Of a stretch of 28,049 nucleotides of DNA, positions 6,001 through 14,469 are shown piece after piece; the first letter of the stretch is position 1; the number at the start of each line of letters is the position of its first letter. The position numbers were made by a program, and so were the translations under genes. The notes beneath the pieces are model-generated. The model was given only the letters and a program-made list of their open reading frames with translations, was not told where the DNA came from and did no database searches. Source of the stretch: CAYGWP01 sp964353455 (GTDB taxonomy: Bacteria; Planctomycetota; Phycisphaerae; FEN-1346); contig CAYGWP010000357.1 of the NCBI GenBank assembly GCA_964353455.1, positions 1 to 28,049 on the forward strand. The letters run 5' to 3'.

Positions 6001-7571
6001 GGGGGTTGTGCCACGGGGCGGAACTTGACGACGATGACTTCGTCCGGGCCGCCGGCGGGGGCGGGCTGAAGGGCGTCGCGTGTGGTTGGCCAGTCGGTGG
6101 ATGTGGATGAGCCGACGAGGACGAGTTCGCCGCGGGGCGTCAGGGCGCAGGCGCGGAAGAGGTCTTCGCCGCTGCCGCCCATGTAGGTCGAGAAGACGAG
6201 TCGCTGGAGGTCGGGCGAGAGGATGACGACGGTGCCGTCGCCGCCGCCCCAGAGCGGGCCGTGGGGCCGGTCAGCGCCGGCAAAGCGGCGATGGGGCGCG
6301 TTGGGTGTGGTGGGGAAATCCGTCGAGTAGGTCATGCCCGCCAGATAGACACGTCCATCGGAATCGACCTCGATGCCTTCGGCGCCGTCGGCGGCGCCGC
6401 CGCCGAGGTAGGTGGCGGCCTCAAGGCGCGCCCCATCGGCCGAGATGATGGCGACGAAGCGGTCGTTCTTGTGGCGCCAGTCGCCGGTTGACCCGCCGGC
6501 GTATCGTCGCTGGAACGCCTGCGGCGTGGCGGGGAAATCGTCGGAGAAGGTCTCTCCCATGATAAATGCGCGGCCTCGGAGGTCGATGGCGAGGCCGTGC
6601 TTGCCGGCGGAACAGTCCTCGGCCGAGCCGCCGAGGAGCGTCGCATACTCCAGGCCCGAGCCGTCGGCCTTGAACTTGGCGACAAAGGCATCCTGGCTGC
6701 CGCGCAGTTGCCGCTGGTATGCGCCGGGGGTGACGGGGAAGTCGGCGGACGAGGTGGTTCCCGCGAGGTAGGCGTGTCCTGTGGCATCGACGCGGATGGA
6801 AGGCGCGCCGTCGGGTCGCGACCCGCCCAGATAAGAGCACCAGAGGACGCGGCGGGCATCGGCCGAGACCTTCGCCACGATGCCGTCGATGCCGCCGGGC
6901 GGGCGCTCCTCGAAGGCCCCGCGCGTGATGTGCCGGCAGGGTTCCTTGACCCCGATCATCGTGAGATAGACGTTGCCATCGGGGTCGAGACAGAAATCCC
7001 GGATGATGGCGCCGCAGGGCGTGCCGAAGTATGTGGACCAGACGATGCGTGAGCCGTCGGGAGCGAGTTTGACGAGGAACCCGTCCTGCTTGCCGTAGGC
7101 GCCCATGGCGCTGGAGTCGCCCTCGAACTGCGGCTGGACGGTTTCGGGGGTTGTGGGGAACCCCTCGCCTGCCCTGCCGCCGACATAGACGAAGCCCTGC
7201 TTATCGACGCGCACGGTGTAGGCGCGGTCGTAGTTCGGGCCGCCCAGGAGCGTTGACCAGACGATGCGGCCGCTGGGATCGAGTTTGGTGACGAAGGCAT
7301 CCATGGGTCCGCGAGCGCCGACGGACTTTCCGCCGCCGGTGTAGTTGCGGCTGAAGGCCCCCGGCGTGGTGGGGAAATCGGGGGACTTCGTGCCCCCGGC
7401 GACGTAGATGTTGCCGTCGCCATCGACGGCGACCGCGCGGGCGGTGTCCTCGCCTCCCTTGCCGCCCAGGTAGGTGGAGAAGGCAACCTCGTAGTCCTGG
7501 CCCCCGCACGTGCGGGCTGCCAGGACCAGGGCTGCGGCGGCGACGAAGGGGCTGATGCGCGAGAGGTTCAC
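5970..7571 (-). CDS. Exported SBBP-repeat beta-propeller protein
   Basis: The 533-residue product begins with a signal peptide (about residues 1-24, ending near RTCGGQ) and is then filled with SBBP-type propeller blades. Seven blocks of the form S-T-Y-L-G-G followed by D-G-x-x-Y-x-x-G and D-F-P-T-T-P can be counted, for example FSTYLGGKGGED, WSTLLGGPNYDR, YATLLGGSAEDC and FSTYMGGSGEDL. Such proteins are secreted or surface-located and probably act in binding; no enzymatic residues are visible. Translation starts at a GTG (7571) supported by AAAGGAG seven bases upstream. It is the last gene of a four-gene operon, 36 bases after the acetylesterase gene, and its 3' end is built into a terminator hairpin. 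Confidence 0.92.
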   Translation of the reverse strand: MNLSRISPFVAAAALVLAARTCGGQDYEVAFSTYLGGKGGEDTARAVAVDGDGNIYVAGGTKSPDFPTTPGAFSRNYTGGGKSVGARGPMDAFVTKLDPSGRIVWSTLLGGPNYDRAYTVRVDKQGFVYVGGRAGEGFPTTPETVQPQFEGDSSAMGAYGKQDGFLVKLAPDGSRIVWSTYFGTPCGAIIRDFCLDPDGNVYLTMIGVKEPCRHITRGAFEERPPGGIDGIVAKVSADARRVLWCSYLGGSRPDGAPSIRVDATGHAYLAGTTSSADFPVTPGAYQRQLRGSQDAFVAKFKADGSGLEYATLLGGSAEDCSAGKHGLAIDLRGRAFIMGETFSDDFPATPQAFQRRYAGGSTGDWRHKNDRFVAIISADGARLEAATYLGGGAADGAEGIEVDSDGRVYLAGMTYSTDFPTTPNAPHRRFAGADRPHGPLWGGGDGTVVILSPDLQRLVFSTYMGGSGEDLFRACALTPRGELVLVGSSTSTDWPTTRDALQPAPAGGPDEVIVVKFRPVAQPPAEKKRVQDP

Positions 7572-7607
7572 GGCGTCACTCCTTTCGGCGGCGGGCGGCC
7601 CGAGCGG

Positions 7608-9131
7608 TCATCGCCAACCGTTAACAACCTGTCGGTCGGTTCGAAACGAGACGGCCGGCAGGCCGCCGGAGTTCTCAAGGTTGTGCCGCGCCAGAGTGTG
7701 CCACGCAAACCGGACGAACTTCGGTTCCTTGATCTCGGGCGCCCAGACCTCGACGACGTCTGGTCCGGCGATGCGCGCCTGGGCCGTGGCGTACTTCAAT
7801 TTGCGGTTCTCCTGCGAGCCGTCGGAGATTTCGAACCAGTTCGGCGTTTCTGAGTCGGCGGTCTTCAGGCCGCCGTAGGCGTACTTGAACTTGACGAGGA
7901 TTCTGTCGCCCTTGACCTGGTGGGAATCGTACATGGGGCCGAAGATGGGCCGGTCCGGCCGGCCGTAGGTCCTGACGAGGGCGATGTCGGCGAGCCGTTC
8001 GGCCACCAGCCGCTTGTTGGGCGGATGCGGATTGCCTCCGCCTGCAATCGGCCATCCGATGGCAGGTTCCTGCGCATTGCCCTGGTGGATCCTGCGGGCA
8101 AAAGAGGCGTTTGTGGTTCCTTCGTAGATGTCGTTGCTGACGGCCAGCCCCGTGCCGGGCACCGAGTGCATGACCTTGACCTGGGATTCCCACACGCCGA
8201 GCATGCCGCCGGCATAGCCGGTCTGGGCGATTTGGGCGAAGTAGAAGGGCATGTCCGGCTGGTTCCAGAGTTTCCGCCACGACTCGATCAGGCGGGTGAA
8301 ATCGGCAGCGTACTCGGCGTTGCGCCCATCATCCTCGCCCTGGTACCAGATCACGCCGCGCACCGTCAGCGGCGCCACGGGGCGCAGTTGGGACTGATAC
8401 ATCAGGCCCGGCTTGTGCGCCAGGTAGGTTCCTTCGGCGGGTTTGTCGAAGGGGAACTCCCGGTCGATGTCGGGTCGCGGTGTCCACGAAGCGGCGGTGG
8501 AGCCGCCCACGGCGATCCAGATAAGACCGACGGGCGCCTTGAGTTCTTCGTGGATTTTGCGTCCGAAGAAGTAGGCCACTTCGCCGTAGTCGGTGCGCGG
8601 CGCGGGCTTGCCTCGTACGAGGGCCGGCAGCGCGGCGGCCAGGGATTCCGGGGAGGACTCGCACCAGCCGGCCTGGTCTTTCTCGGCGAAGTCGTCGCGG
8701 CGGGGGATGAATCCCTCGGCCTCAAGCGTCCGCCAGAAGAGACGCATGGCCGGGTGGCGGTCCTCGACCTTCACTGTGCGTCCCATGTTCGACTGCCCGC
8801 TTGCCAACCACACTTCGCCAAGCAGCACGTTCTTGAAGACAACGGCGTTGGCCGGGCCTTTGACGGTGAGTGTGAGGGGCGCGGCGCGCTCCTTCATGGG
8901 CGGCAGGTCGATGCGCCAGGCGCCGTCGGCCGCGGCCTTCGTGCCGACGGACACGCCGGCCAGTTCGACGGTCACGGCCTCGTTCGGGTCGGCCCGGCCC
9001 CAGACGGCGACCGGCAGTTCCCGCTGGAGGACCATGTTGTCGCCGAAGACCCTGGCCGGGCGCACCTCGGCCCTGCCGGCGGCCGCCGCAAGCAGGCAGA
9101 AGGCCAGGGTCAGGGCCGGTTTACGAGGCAT
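7608..9131 (-). CDS. Exported sialate O-acetylesterase-like SGNH hydrolase
   Basis: This family removes O-acetyl groups from sialic acid or other sugars. The protein has a signal peptide (about residues 1-20), an N-terminal beta-rich domain with DNMVLQRELP, and an SGNH hydrolase core. The nucleophile is in LASGQSNM (Ser114), followed by GGSTAASW (209-216) and WYQGEDD (262-268). The last block reads NPHPPNK with His369; relatives usually have D-x-H-P, so the catalytic Asp position appears to be Asn367. The ATG at 9131 is preferred over one two codons upstream because GAAGGA directly abuts the upstream ATG but sits six bases before this one. It is in an operon with a second SGNH esterase 61 bases upstream, suggesting deacetylation of a common glycan. 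Substrate is not known, and true sialic acid specificity should not be assumed. Confidence 0.9.
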   Translation of the reverse strand: MPRKPALTLAFCLLAAAAGRAEVRPARVFGDNMVLQRELPVAVWGRADPNEAVTVELAGVSVGTKAAADGAWRIDLPPMKERAAPLTLTVKGPANAVVFKNVLLGEVWLASGQSNMGRTVKVEDRHPAMRLFWRTLEAEGFIPRRDDFAEKDQAGWCESSPESLAAALPALVRGKPAPRTDYGEVAYFFGRKIHEELKAPVGLIWIAVGGSTAASWTPRPDIDREFPFDKPAEGTYLAHKPGLMYQSQLRPVAPLTVRGVIWYQGEDDGRNAEYAADFTRLIESWRKLWNQPDMPFYFAQIAQTGYAGGMLGVWESQVKVMHSVPGTGLAVSNDIYEGTTNASFARRIHQGNAQEPAIGWPIAGGGNPHPPNKRLVAERLADIALVRTYGRPDRPIFGPMYDSHQVKGDRILVKFKYAYGGLKTADSETPNWFEISDGSQENRKLKYATAQARIAGPDVVEVWAPEIKEPKFVRFAWHTLARHNLENSGGLPAVSFRTDRQVVNGWR

Positions 9132-9192
9132 GTCCATTCCTTCACGTATTACGGCTTCCGCGGCGCGCGGGGCTCCGCCGCGTTTCGCGCCG

Positions 9193-10257
9193 CTACTTGC
9201 CCAGGGTTTTCAGGGCCTCGGCGCAGCCGTAGCCGATGAGCGACAGTATCTTGGCGCTGCCGAGGTAGTGGTACGGGGGCTGGCAGCCCATCCTGTCGAA
9301 CTTCTTCTTGGCCTCCTCGTCGGTCCACTTGCGTTTGACCCAGTACTTGGCCACGAGTTCCGCGGCGGCATCGTCCCAGTAGTCGGCCGTCTGGACGCAG
9401 GCGACGTTGCCCTTCAAGTCGGGGCGCGCGCCCGCGGCATTCTGGGCCTTGCGGAGGGCCAGGATGTTCTCGCCGGGGTCCTTCTTTCCGCCGACGCCCA
9501 TGACGGCGATGACGACCGGCAGGTTCGGCGCCTTCAGGTCCTTGCGCAGGTCCTTGATGAAACAGACCATGTTGCTCTCATATTCAGCCGTGTAATCTTT
9601 ATTAATCACGTCGTTCCAGCCCTGGAACCAGACGAAGCCGGCCAGTTCGCAGCCCTGGCCGTCGTACTGGGGGAACTCGGCCTTCAGGTTCCCCAGGACC
9701 TTGCGGACGGTCTCGATCACGTCGCGGTACCTGTGGCCGGGGACGAGGGTTCCGTCCTTGGCGGCGGCCTGGAGTTTCGTGCGTGCGGCCTCCGGATAGG
9801 ATGCCAGGGGCAGGTCGCCCGCGCTGGGGGGGCGGAAATCGACGGCCAGGCTCTGGCCGCCCCAGGCCGTCTTGATGAGGAGGACCTGGGTTTCGTACTG
9901 GTCTCCGACGATCTGTCCGAACATCCATTCGGGGCCGATGTTGTTGTCATCGGCGCCGTAGCCGGCCGTCAGGGGGCCCTTCTTGGCCTCGCCCTTGCCG
10001 CGGTCGTAGTAGATCCACACGTCGTCGCGCACGGTGTAGGAGCCGTCGGGGTTCTTGAGTTTCTTCAGCAGGTGGCCGTACTGCGGGTCCTCGCCCAGGT
10101 AGTCGAGGGTCCGCAGGTGCGCGTGGCCCTGCATGTTCGACTGGCCGGCGAGGATGAAGACCTTGACGGGCTTCTTCGCGTCGGCGGCCCCGGTGGCTGC
10201 GGCGGGCAACATCGCCGCCGCAAGCCCTATCAACACGCCCAGGAAGTGCCGTTTCAT
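9193..10257 (-). CDS. Exported SGNH acetylesterase (DUF303/SASA type)
   Basis: A 354-residue secreted esterase of the sialate O-acetylesterase/acetylxylan esterase-like superfamily. After a signal peptide (residues about 1-25) comes VFILAGQSNMQG with nucleophile Ser40, then TAWGGQSL (129-136), the oxyanion-type block VWFQGWND (208-215), and a late YHYLGSA that provides the probable catalytic His. It lacks the N-terminal beta domain of its downstream neighbour and is only distantly similar to it, so the two are not a recent duplication. The ATG at 10257, preceded by AGGGGA, is chosen over one 11 codons upstream that would overlap the previous gene. It lies 29 bases after the PQQ gene and is part of the same operon. 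It probably removes acetyl groups from polysaccharide outside the cytoplasmic membrane. Confidence 0.88.
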   Translation of the reverse strand: MKRHFLGVLIGLAAAMLPAAATGAADAKKPVKVFILAGQSNMQGHAHLRTLDYLGEDPQYGHLLKKLKNPDGSYTVRDDVWIYYDRGKGEAKKGPLTAGYGADDNNIGPEWMFGQIVGDQYETQVLLIKTAWGGQSLAVDFRPPSAGDLPLASYPEAARTKLQAAAKDGTLVPGHRYRDVIETVRKVLGNLKAEFPQYDGQGCELAGFVWFQGWNDVINKDYTAEYESNMVCFIKDLRKDLKAPNLPVVIAVMGVGGKKDPGENILALRKAQNAAGARPDLKGNVACVQTADYWDDAAAELVAKYWVKRKWTDEEAKKKFDRMGCQPPYHYLGSAKILSLIGYGCAEALKTLGK

Positions 10258-10286
10258 TATGTCCCCTGATACTGTCCGGATGGTTC

Positions 10287-13200
10287 TCACTTGCCGGAGA
10301 TTTCGATCGTGCTGAAGTCCGTTGCGGCACCCAGGACGCCGTATCCAACGTGCGAGATACCCGCGGGCCGGCGCTTCAGCGCGGCGGTCACGGCCGCCCC
10401 GCCGGTCTTCATGGTGACCGCGCCGGAGTCAAGATCGACGGTCACCGCGATCTTCTGGACCTTGGTATCGTCGAGTTCAAGTTGCTGCTCGGCGGCGGCA
10501 GTGCCGGAGAGCGGCCCCTCGACGATGACGGCCTTGTTCTGGGCGAACCGAAGGCCGCAGTGGACGAGGGCGGCATCGTCCGGCCCGTCGCCGAAGACCA
10601 GGAATCCGTTCTTCAGCACCCCGTCGGGCCTGCTCTTCAGGCTGAGCGTGAACTCGACCTTGCCCTTCAGCGGCGCAGGCAGTTGCCGCAGGGCCAAGCC
10701 CATCGCCTTCCCCTGAGCGCGCAGGCAGTACCCCAGTTCCGACTTGGTGACCCGCGCCTGGCTGACGCTGGTGAAATCCTTCTTGGCGGGCGGTTCTTTC
10801 GTCTCGGCGGCGGGCGACGCAGGCGGTTCCGGTGGCGGGGCCTTGATACTCGTATCCAGCGGCGCGAGTTTGGCGGGCGGGGCCGGAGGCAAGGCGGCCC
10901 CCGCGCCGCCCAGGCAGAGGACCCTGCCGTCGGTGGTCGTCAGGAACAGCCTGCCGCGCGCCGCGGCCATGCCGTCAAAGGTCGGCATCGCGCCGAGTTC
11001 GCGTGCGCCCAGGCTCTTGCCGTCGGCGGCAGAAAAGGCGAGGAGTTGGCTGCCCTTGCGTCCGTCGAGGGCGGCGGACTGTTCCTCGAGCCTTGCCCGG
11101 ACGGCCGGGTCGTCGGGGTTCGCAAGCGCCGCCAGTTCATCGACCACGGACGGCGGCCCGGCGACGAAGAGCGTCTTGCCGGCAAGGACCATCGCGCGTG
11201 CCCGTATGGGCGGCGTGCCCGCGGCCCACCGATATGCGGCAACGCTCTGGTCGGTCAACGGGAAGTCCCGCCGCGCAGACCAGTCGGATGATGAAGCGCC
11301 CTTCTTGGGCGAAGCGGCGTCGATCCGCTTGACGGCCGCCTGGACGCGGGCGACCGCATCGCCGCGGACCTGCTTATCGGCCGCGTACAGGTAGTACTCC
11401 TGCACGGAGGCGTTGCAGAGGAACTCCGGCTTGCGGTCGAAGCCGTAGATGCACGCCTCATCGAAGACCAGCAGCCGCCCCGACGGGGCGAGGTGCCCGG
11501 GCTTGAACCAACTGCCGTACCCGGAATCCACGCTCCGCCCGTAAATCCAGTATGAGCGGAAGTACCAGGAATCGTCGAGGAACCCGGTGCGCGAGAAGAG
11601 GTGTACGCCCTCCCCCGCGGGGTCGTCCTTTATGGGGGCGACGCCCAGGCGTTTGCCTTCCAGGTCGAAGGGCTGGGAACGCATGTAGATGCGCTGCCCA
11701 TCGCACGAGAGGATGTCGGGCAGCGCCACGGGCATGTCGAGGCTCTTCATCTGCATCTGGAGGTTGCCGCCGGTCTCGGGGTCGCGCTCGTCAATGAGCG
11801 TCTCCGAGAGGCTGCGTCCGGTCTTGGCGTCGAGGCGCACCAGGCGCATGCCGCCGTCGAGGAACGCAGACCGCCCGGCCACGCAATAGACCGCCCCGTT
11901 GTGAACCAGCACACTGCCGCTGACCGGCCAGGGCGATTCCAGTTGCTCGAAGGCCATGACGCGCCGCTCGTCCGGGGCCGCACGGTAACGCCAGATCATC
12001 CGCCCGTCGGCGGCGCGGAGGCAGTACACCCAGCCGTCGGCCGAGCCGAAGATGACGCGGCCCTGGTAAATGGTCGGCGGGGAATCCACGCGAGCGCCCG
12101 CCGTGAAACTCCACGCAACCTTGCCGGACCCCGCATCAAGGGCATACACGGTGTGCGCGCTGGAGGCGGCGACGAGACACAAATCGCCGACGGCCGTGAC
12201 GCCGCCCAGCGGAGCGCCCAGCGACATCTCCCAGACGCGTTTCGGCTCGGCGGGGACGGCTGTGGCGACCGACCCGCTACGCATACAGTCATGGCGATAG
12301 GTCGGCCAGTCTTCCGGCGCGGTCGGCGCTTCAGCCACCGCCTCGGCGTACGCCGGGCCGCGCTCGAGGCGGCCGGTCTCGGAGACCTCTCGCGGAACCG
12401 CGCGGCCGGGCGACGCCGCCGCAAGCGCGTTGAAGGCGAAAAGTTTCGATTCCAGGTAGCACCCGCAGGCCTGCGGCGGGGCATAGACCAGCCCGTTGGC
12501 CGGCATGATGCCGTAAAGGCATCCGCCGCGGACCCAGTGGTTGATGTCCCAGTGCCGGGCCGCAGGGTCGATGAACTCGATGCCCGTCCGCGACGTCATG
12601 ATGAAGCGGTCGGTGGCCTTGCTCCGGTAACACCGATGGTGGAACCAGTAGGCCTGGATGTCGGGCGGGAACTCGCTTCTGACCTGCCCGGTGCGGATGT
12701 CGCGTCCGGTGAAGATGCCGGAGTCCCCCCCGCCGGCGACCGCCCCGGACCAGACCAGGCCGCCAATGACGAGCATGTCGTCGGGGGAAGCGTGCCCGCC
12801 GCGATGATGGGCGGACTCCCAGAGTTTCTTGCCGTCGGCCGCCGCAAGCGCCGTCATCGTCGCCGGCTCGACCGACACGAGAACCACGTCCTGCTGGACG
12901 ACGAGCGTGGGGCCGTATCCGGTCGGCAGCGGCGTCTTGCGCTGGATCGGCTCGGATGCCCAGGCCTCGTCGCCCGTCTTGCGGCTGAGGGCGACGGCCT
13001 TGTCGCCATCGTGGAAGAAGACCCGGCCGCCATCGACCGCCAGCGTCAGCGGGGCGACGCGCCGCTCCTTCTTCCAGACGACCGCGCCAGTGTCGGCCTC
13101 GATCGCCATCACCCATCGGTTGGCCTGGTCCCAGGCCCAGTCGCGGTTGGCGCGGGTGGGGTTGTCCCACACGAAGGTGTTCTTGGGCCGGTACTCCTTC

Positions 13201-14219
13201 CACTTGTTGGGCGACTGGGCGACCAGCAGGAAGAGCATGCCGTCCGAGAAGAGAATCTCGTCGGTGAACTGCGTGCCCTCGTAGGTGCGGATGGTCTGGC
13301 CGGTGGCGGCGTCGAGGGCGGTGAGCGCGGCGTCGATGCCGAGCGTCACATAGACGCGGTTCCCCACGGCCACCAGGCGGCGGGGGAGTTGGTTCGGCCC
13401 GCTCTTCAAGGGCCAGAGTTGCGTGTTCCATTCGGGGATGGCGCGCTTCCACAGGATCTTGCCGTTGAAGGCATCGCGTGCGACCAGCATCCAGCGCGAC
13501 GGCAGGAGGATGGCGTCGCGCGGGCCTTCATCCATGATGTAGAAGATGCGGCCGTTGGCCGAGACCAGGGCCGTCATGCTGGCCATGTGGTCGTGGTGCC
13601 GCGCCCACAGCGGATCGCCCGTCCACTGGAGATGACGCGGCGGGCCGACCACCTCATCGTGGGCCACGGCGTTGTTGTCGGCCCCGTGCAGGTAGTGGGT
13701 CCACTCATCTATATTCTTGGGTCGCGGCTTGACGGTTTTCTTCCACTCGGCGCCGGCCTTGACGCACAGAACGCCTTCGGGGGCGAGGACCCGCAGCGCC
13801 TCATCCTCTGGTATCCGGTATCCCGAATCTGAAATCACCAGGAGGTTGACGAGATTGTCGATGTACGGCAGGCGTTTGCCGGCCCACTGCTGCGCCGACA
13901 CCGGGCCGTAGAGGCCGAGCGACCGGATGTGCTCGCGGGCCTTCTCGACGGTTGCGGCGTCGCCATCGAGGCCCTGGACGGCGAAGGCGTCGCCGGCCCT
14001 GAGGGCCGCCGTGAGTTTGCCATCGCCGCAGCCCAGGTGGACGATGAGTCCGCCCTTTACGCCCGCGGCGTCGAGAATCTGTCTGGCGATGGCCTGCTCC
14101 GCCGCCGCAGGCGCCGATGGCGGCGGCGCGCCCCGCGCGGACCCGGCCGCCATGCTCCAGATGATGAGGACCGCGAGGCAACCCATGCGATAGACCGTTC
14201 CGCGTGCTTTCGTGGACAT
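10287..14219 (-). CDS. Exported methyltransferase-like / PQQ-type beta-propeller / jelly-roll protein
   Basis: The 1310-residue product carries a signal peptide (about 1-30, SARGA cleavage region). Residues about 37-160 look like a class I SAM-methyltransferase fold, with VHLGCGDGK (60-68) as motif I, a GLDGD strand end, and VLAPEGVLCVK later. Residues about 175-1110 hold PQQ/BamB-type propeller repeats in two sets; blade motifs such as DAATGQTIRTYEG and DAGSGKVAWSF recur, and WPTYRHDCMRSG opens the second set. A Pro/Ala/Lys linker leads to a C-terminal concanavalin-like jelly-roll of about 150 residues. The ATG at 14219 has GAGGAG upstream at good distance; the frame extends further but without a ribosome site. 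It is the first gene of the four-gene exported-protein operon. Methyltransferase activity outside the cytoplasm is doubtful because SAM is not normally found there, so that domain may only bind. Confidence 0.88.
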   Translation of the reverse strand: MSTKARGTVYRMGCLAVLIIWSMAAGSARGAPPPSAPAAAEQAIARQILDAAGVKGGLIVHLGCGDGKLTAALRAGDAFAVQGLDGDAATVEKAREHIRSLGLYGPVSAQQWAGKRLPYIDNLVNLLVISDSGYRIPEDEALRVLAPEGVLCVKAGAEWKKTVKPRPKNIDEWTHYLHGADNNAVAHDEVVGPPRHLQWTGDPLWARHHDHMASMTALVSANGRIFYIMDEGPRDAILLPSRWMLVARDAFNGKILWKRAIPEWNTQLWPLKSGPNQLPRRLVAVGNRVYVTLGIDAALTALDAATGQTIRTYEGTQFTDEILFSDGMLFLLVAQSPNKWKEYRPKNTFVWDNPTRANRDWAWDQANRWVMAIEADTGAVVWKKERRVAPLTLAVDGGRVFFHDGDKAVALSRKTGDEAWASEPIQRKTPLPTGYGPTLVVQQDVVLVSVEPATMTALAAADGKKLWESAHHRGGHASPDDMLVIGGLVWSGAVAGGGDSGIFTGRDIRTGQVRSEFPPDIQAYWFHHRCYRSKATDRFIMTSRTGIEFIDPAARHWDINHWVRGGCLYGIMPANGLVYAPPQACGCYLESKLFAFNALAAASPGRAVPREVSETGRLERGPAYAEAVAEAPTAPEDWPTYRHDCMRSGSVATAVPAEPKRVWEMSLGAPLGGVTAVGDLCLVAASSAHTVYALDAGSGKVAWSFTAGARVDSPPTIYQGRVIFGSADGWVYCLRAADGRMIWRYRAAPDERRVMAFEQLESPWPVSGSVLVHNGAVYCVAGRSAFLDGGMRLVRLDAKTGRSLSETLIDERDPETGGNLQMQMKSLDMPVALPDILSCDGQRIYMRSQPFDLEGKRLGVAPIKDDPAGEGVHLFSRTGFLDDSWYFRSYWIYGRSVDSGYGSWFKPGHLAPSGRLLVFDEACIYGFDRKPEFLCNASVQEYYLYAADKQVRGDAVARVQAAVKRIDAASPKKGASSSDWSARRDFPLTDQSVAAYRWAAGTPPIRARAMVLAGKTLFVAGPPSVVDELAALANPDDPAVRARLEEQSAALDGRKGSQLLAFSAADGKSLGARELGAMPTFDGMAAARGRLFLTTTDGRVLCLGGAGAALPPAPPAKLAPLDTSIKAPPPEPPASPAAETKEPPAKKDFTSVSQARVTKSELGYCLRAQGKAMGLALRQLPAPLKGKVEFTLSLKSRPDGVLKNGFLVFGDGPDDAALVHCGLRFAQNKAVIVEGPLSGTAAAEQQLELDDTKVQKIAVTVDLDSGAVTMKTGGAAVTAALKRRPAGISHVGYGVLGAATDFSTIEISGK

Positions 14220-14356
14220 GTGGAGGCTCCTCGGCTCATGGCGGTCCGACTTCTCATTGCGCGAGCGCAGGCTATCCCAAACCGCCGGCAGCCGCAAGGG
14301 CAAAGTTCAGGTGCGTTTCAGGCGTGCGCAACTTGGAGGCGCCCTGCGGAACCGGC

Positions 14357-14384
14357 TTGTCAAAACCGCCAAGCGAAGTACAAT
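14357..14384 (+). promoter_or_regulatory. Probable sigma70-type promoter of the DUF4838 gene
   Basis: TTGTCA (14357-14362) and TACAAT (14379-14384) are 16 bases apart and match consensus at 5 of 6 positions each. Transcription would start near 14391 and give a leader of about 80 bases before the ATG at 14470. The rest of the 250-base divergent gap (14220-14469) shows no gene; the opposite promoter for the PQQ operon is not clear. Confidence 0.55.
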
Positions 14385-14469
14385 CACCGGAAAGGCCGAT
14401 GATGGCAATCGGCAGACGTCCATCGGGATGGCGCCTGGTCACACGTCGCTCGGCAAGGAGGCTTTCAGG

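Noticed and set aside
11601..13832. A 743-codon plus-strand open frame
   Set aside because: It lies wholly antisense to the PQQ-propeller gene, whose minus-strand product has repeated blade motifs and a signal peptide; no ribosome site precedes the plus-strand frame.
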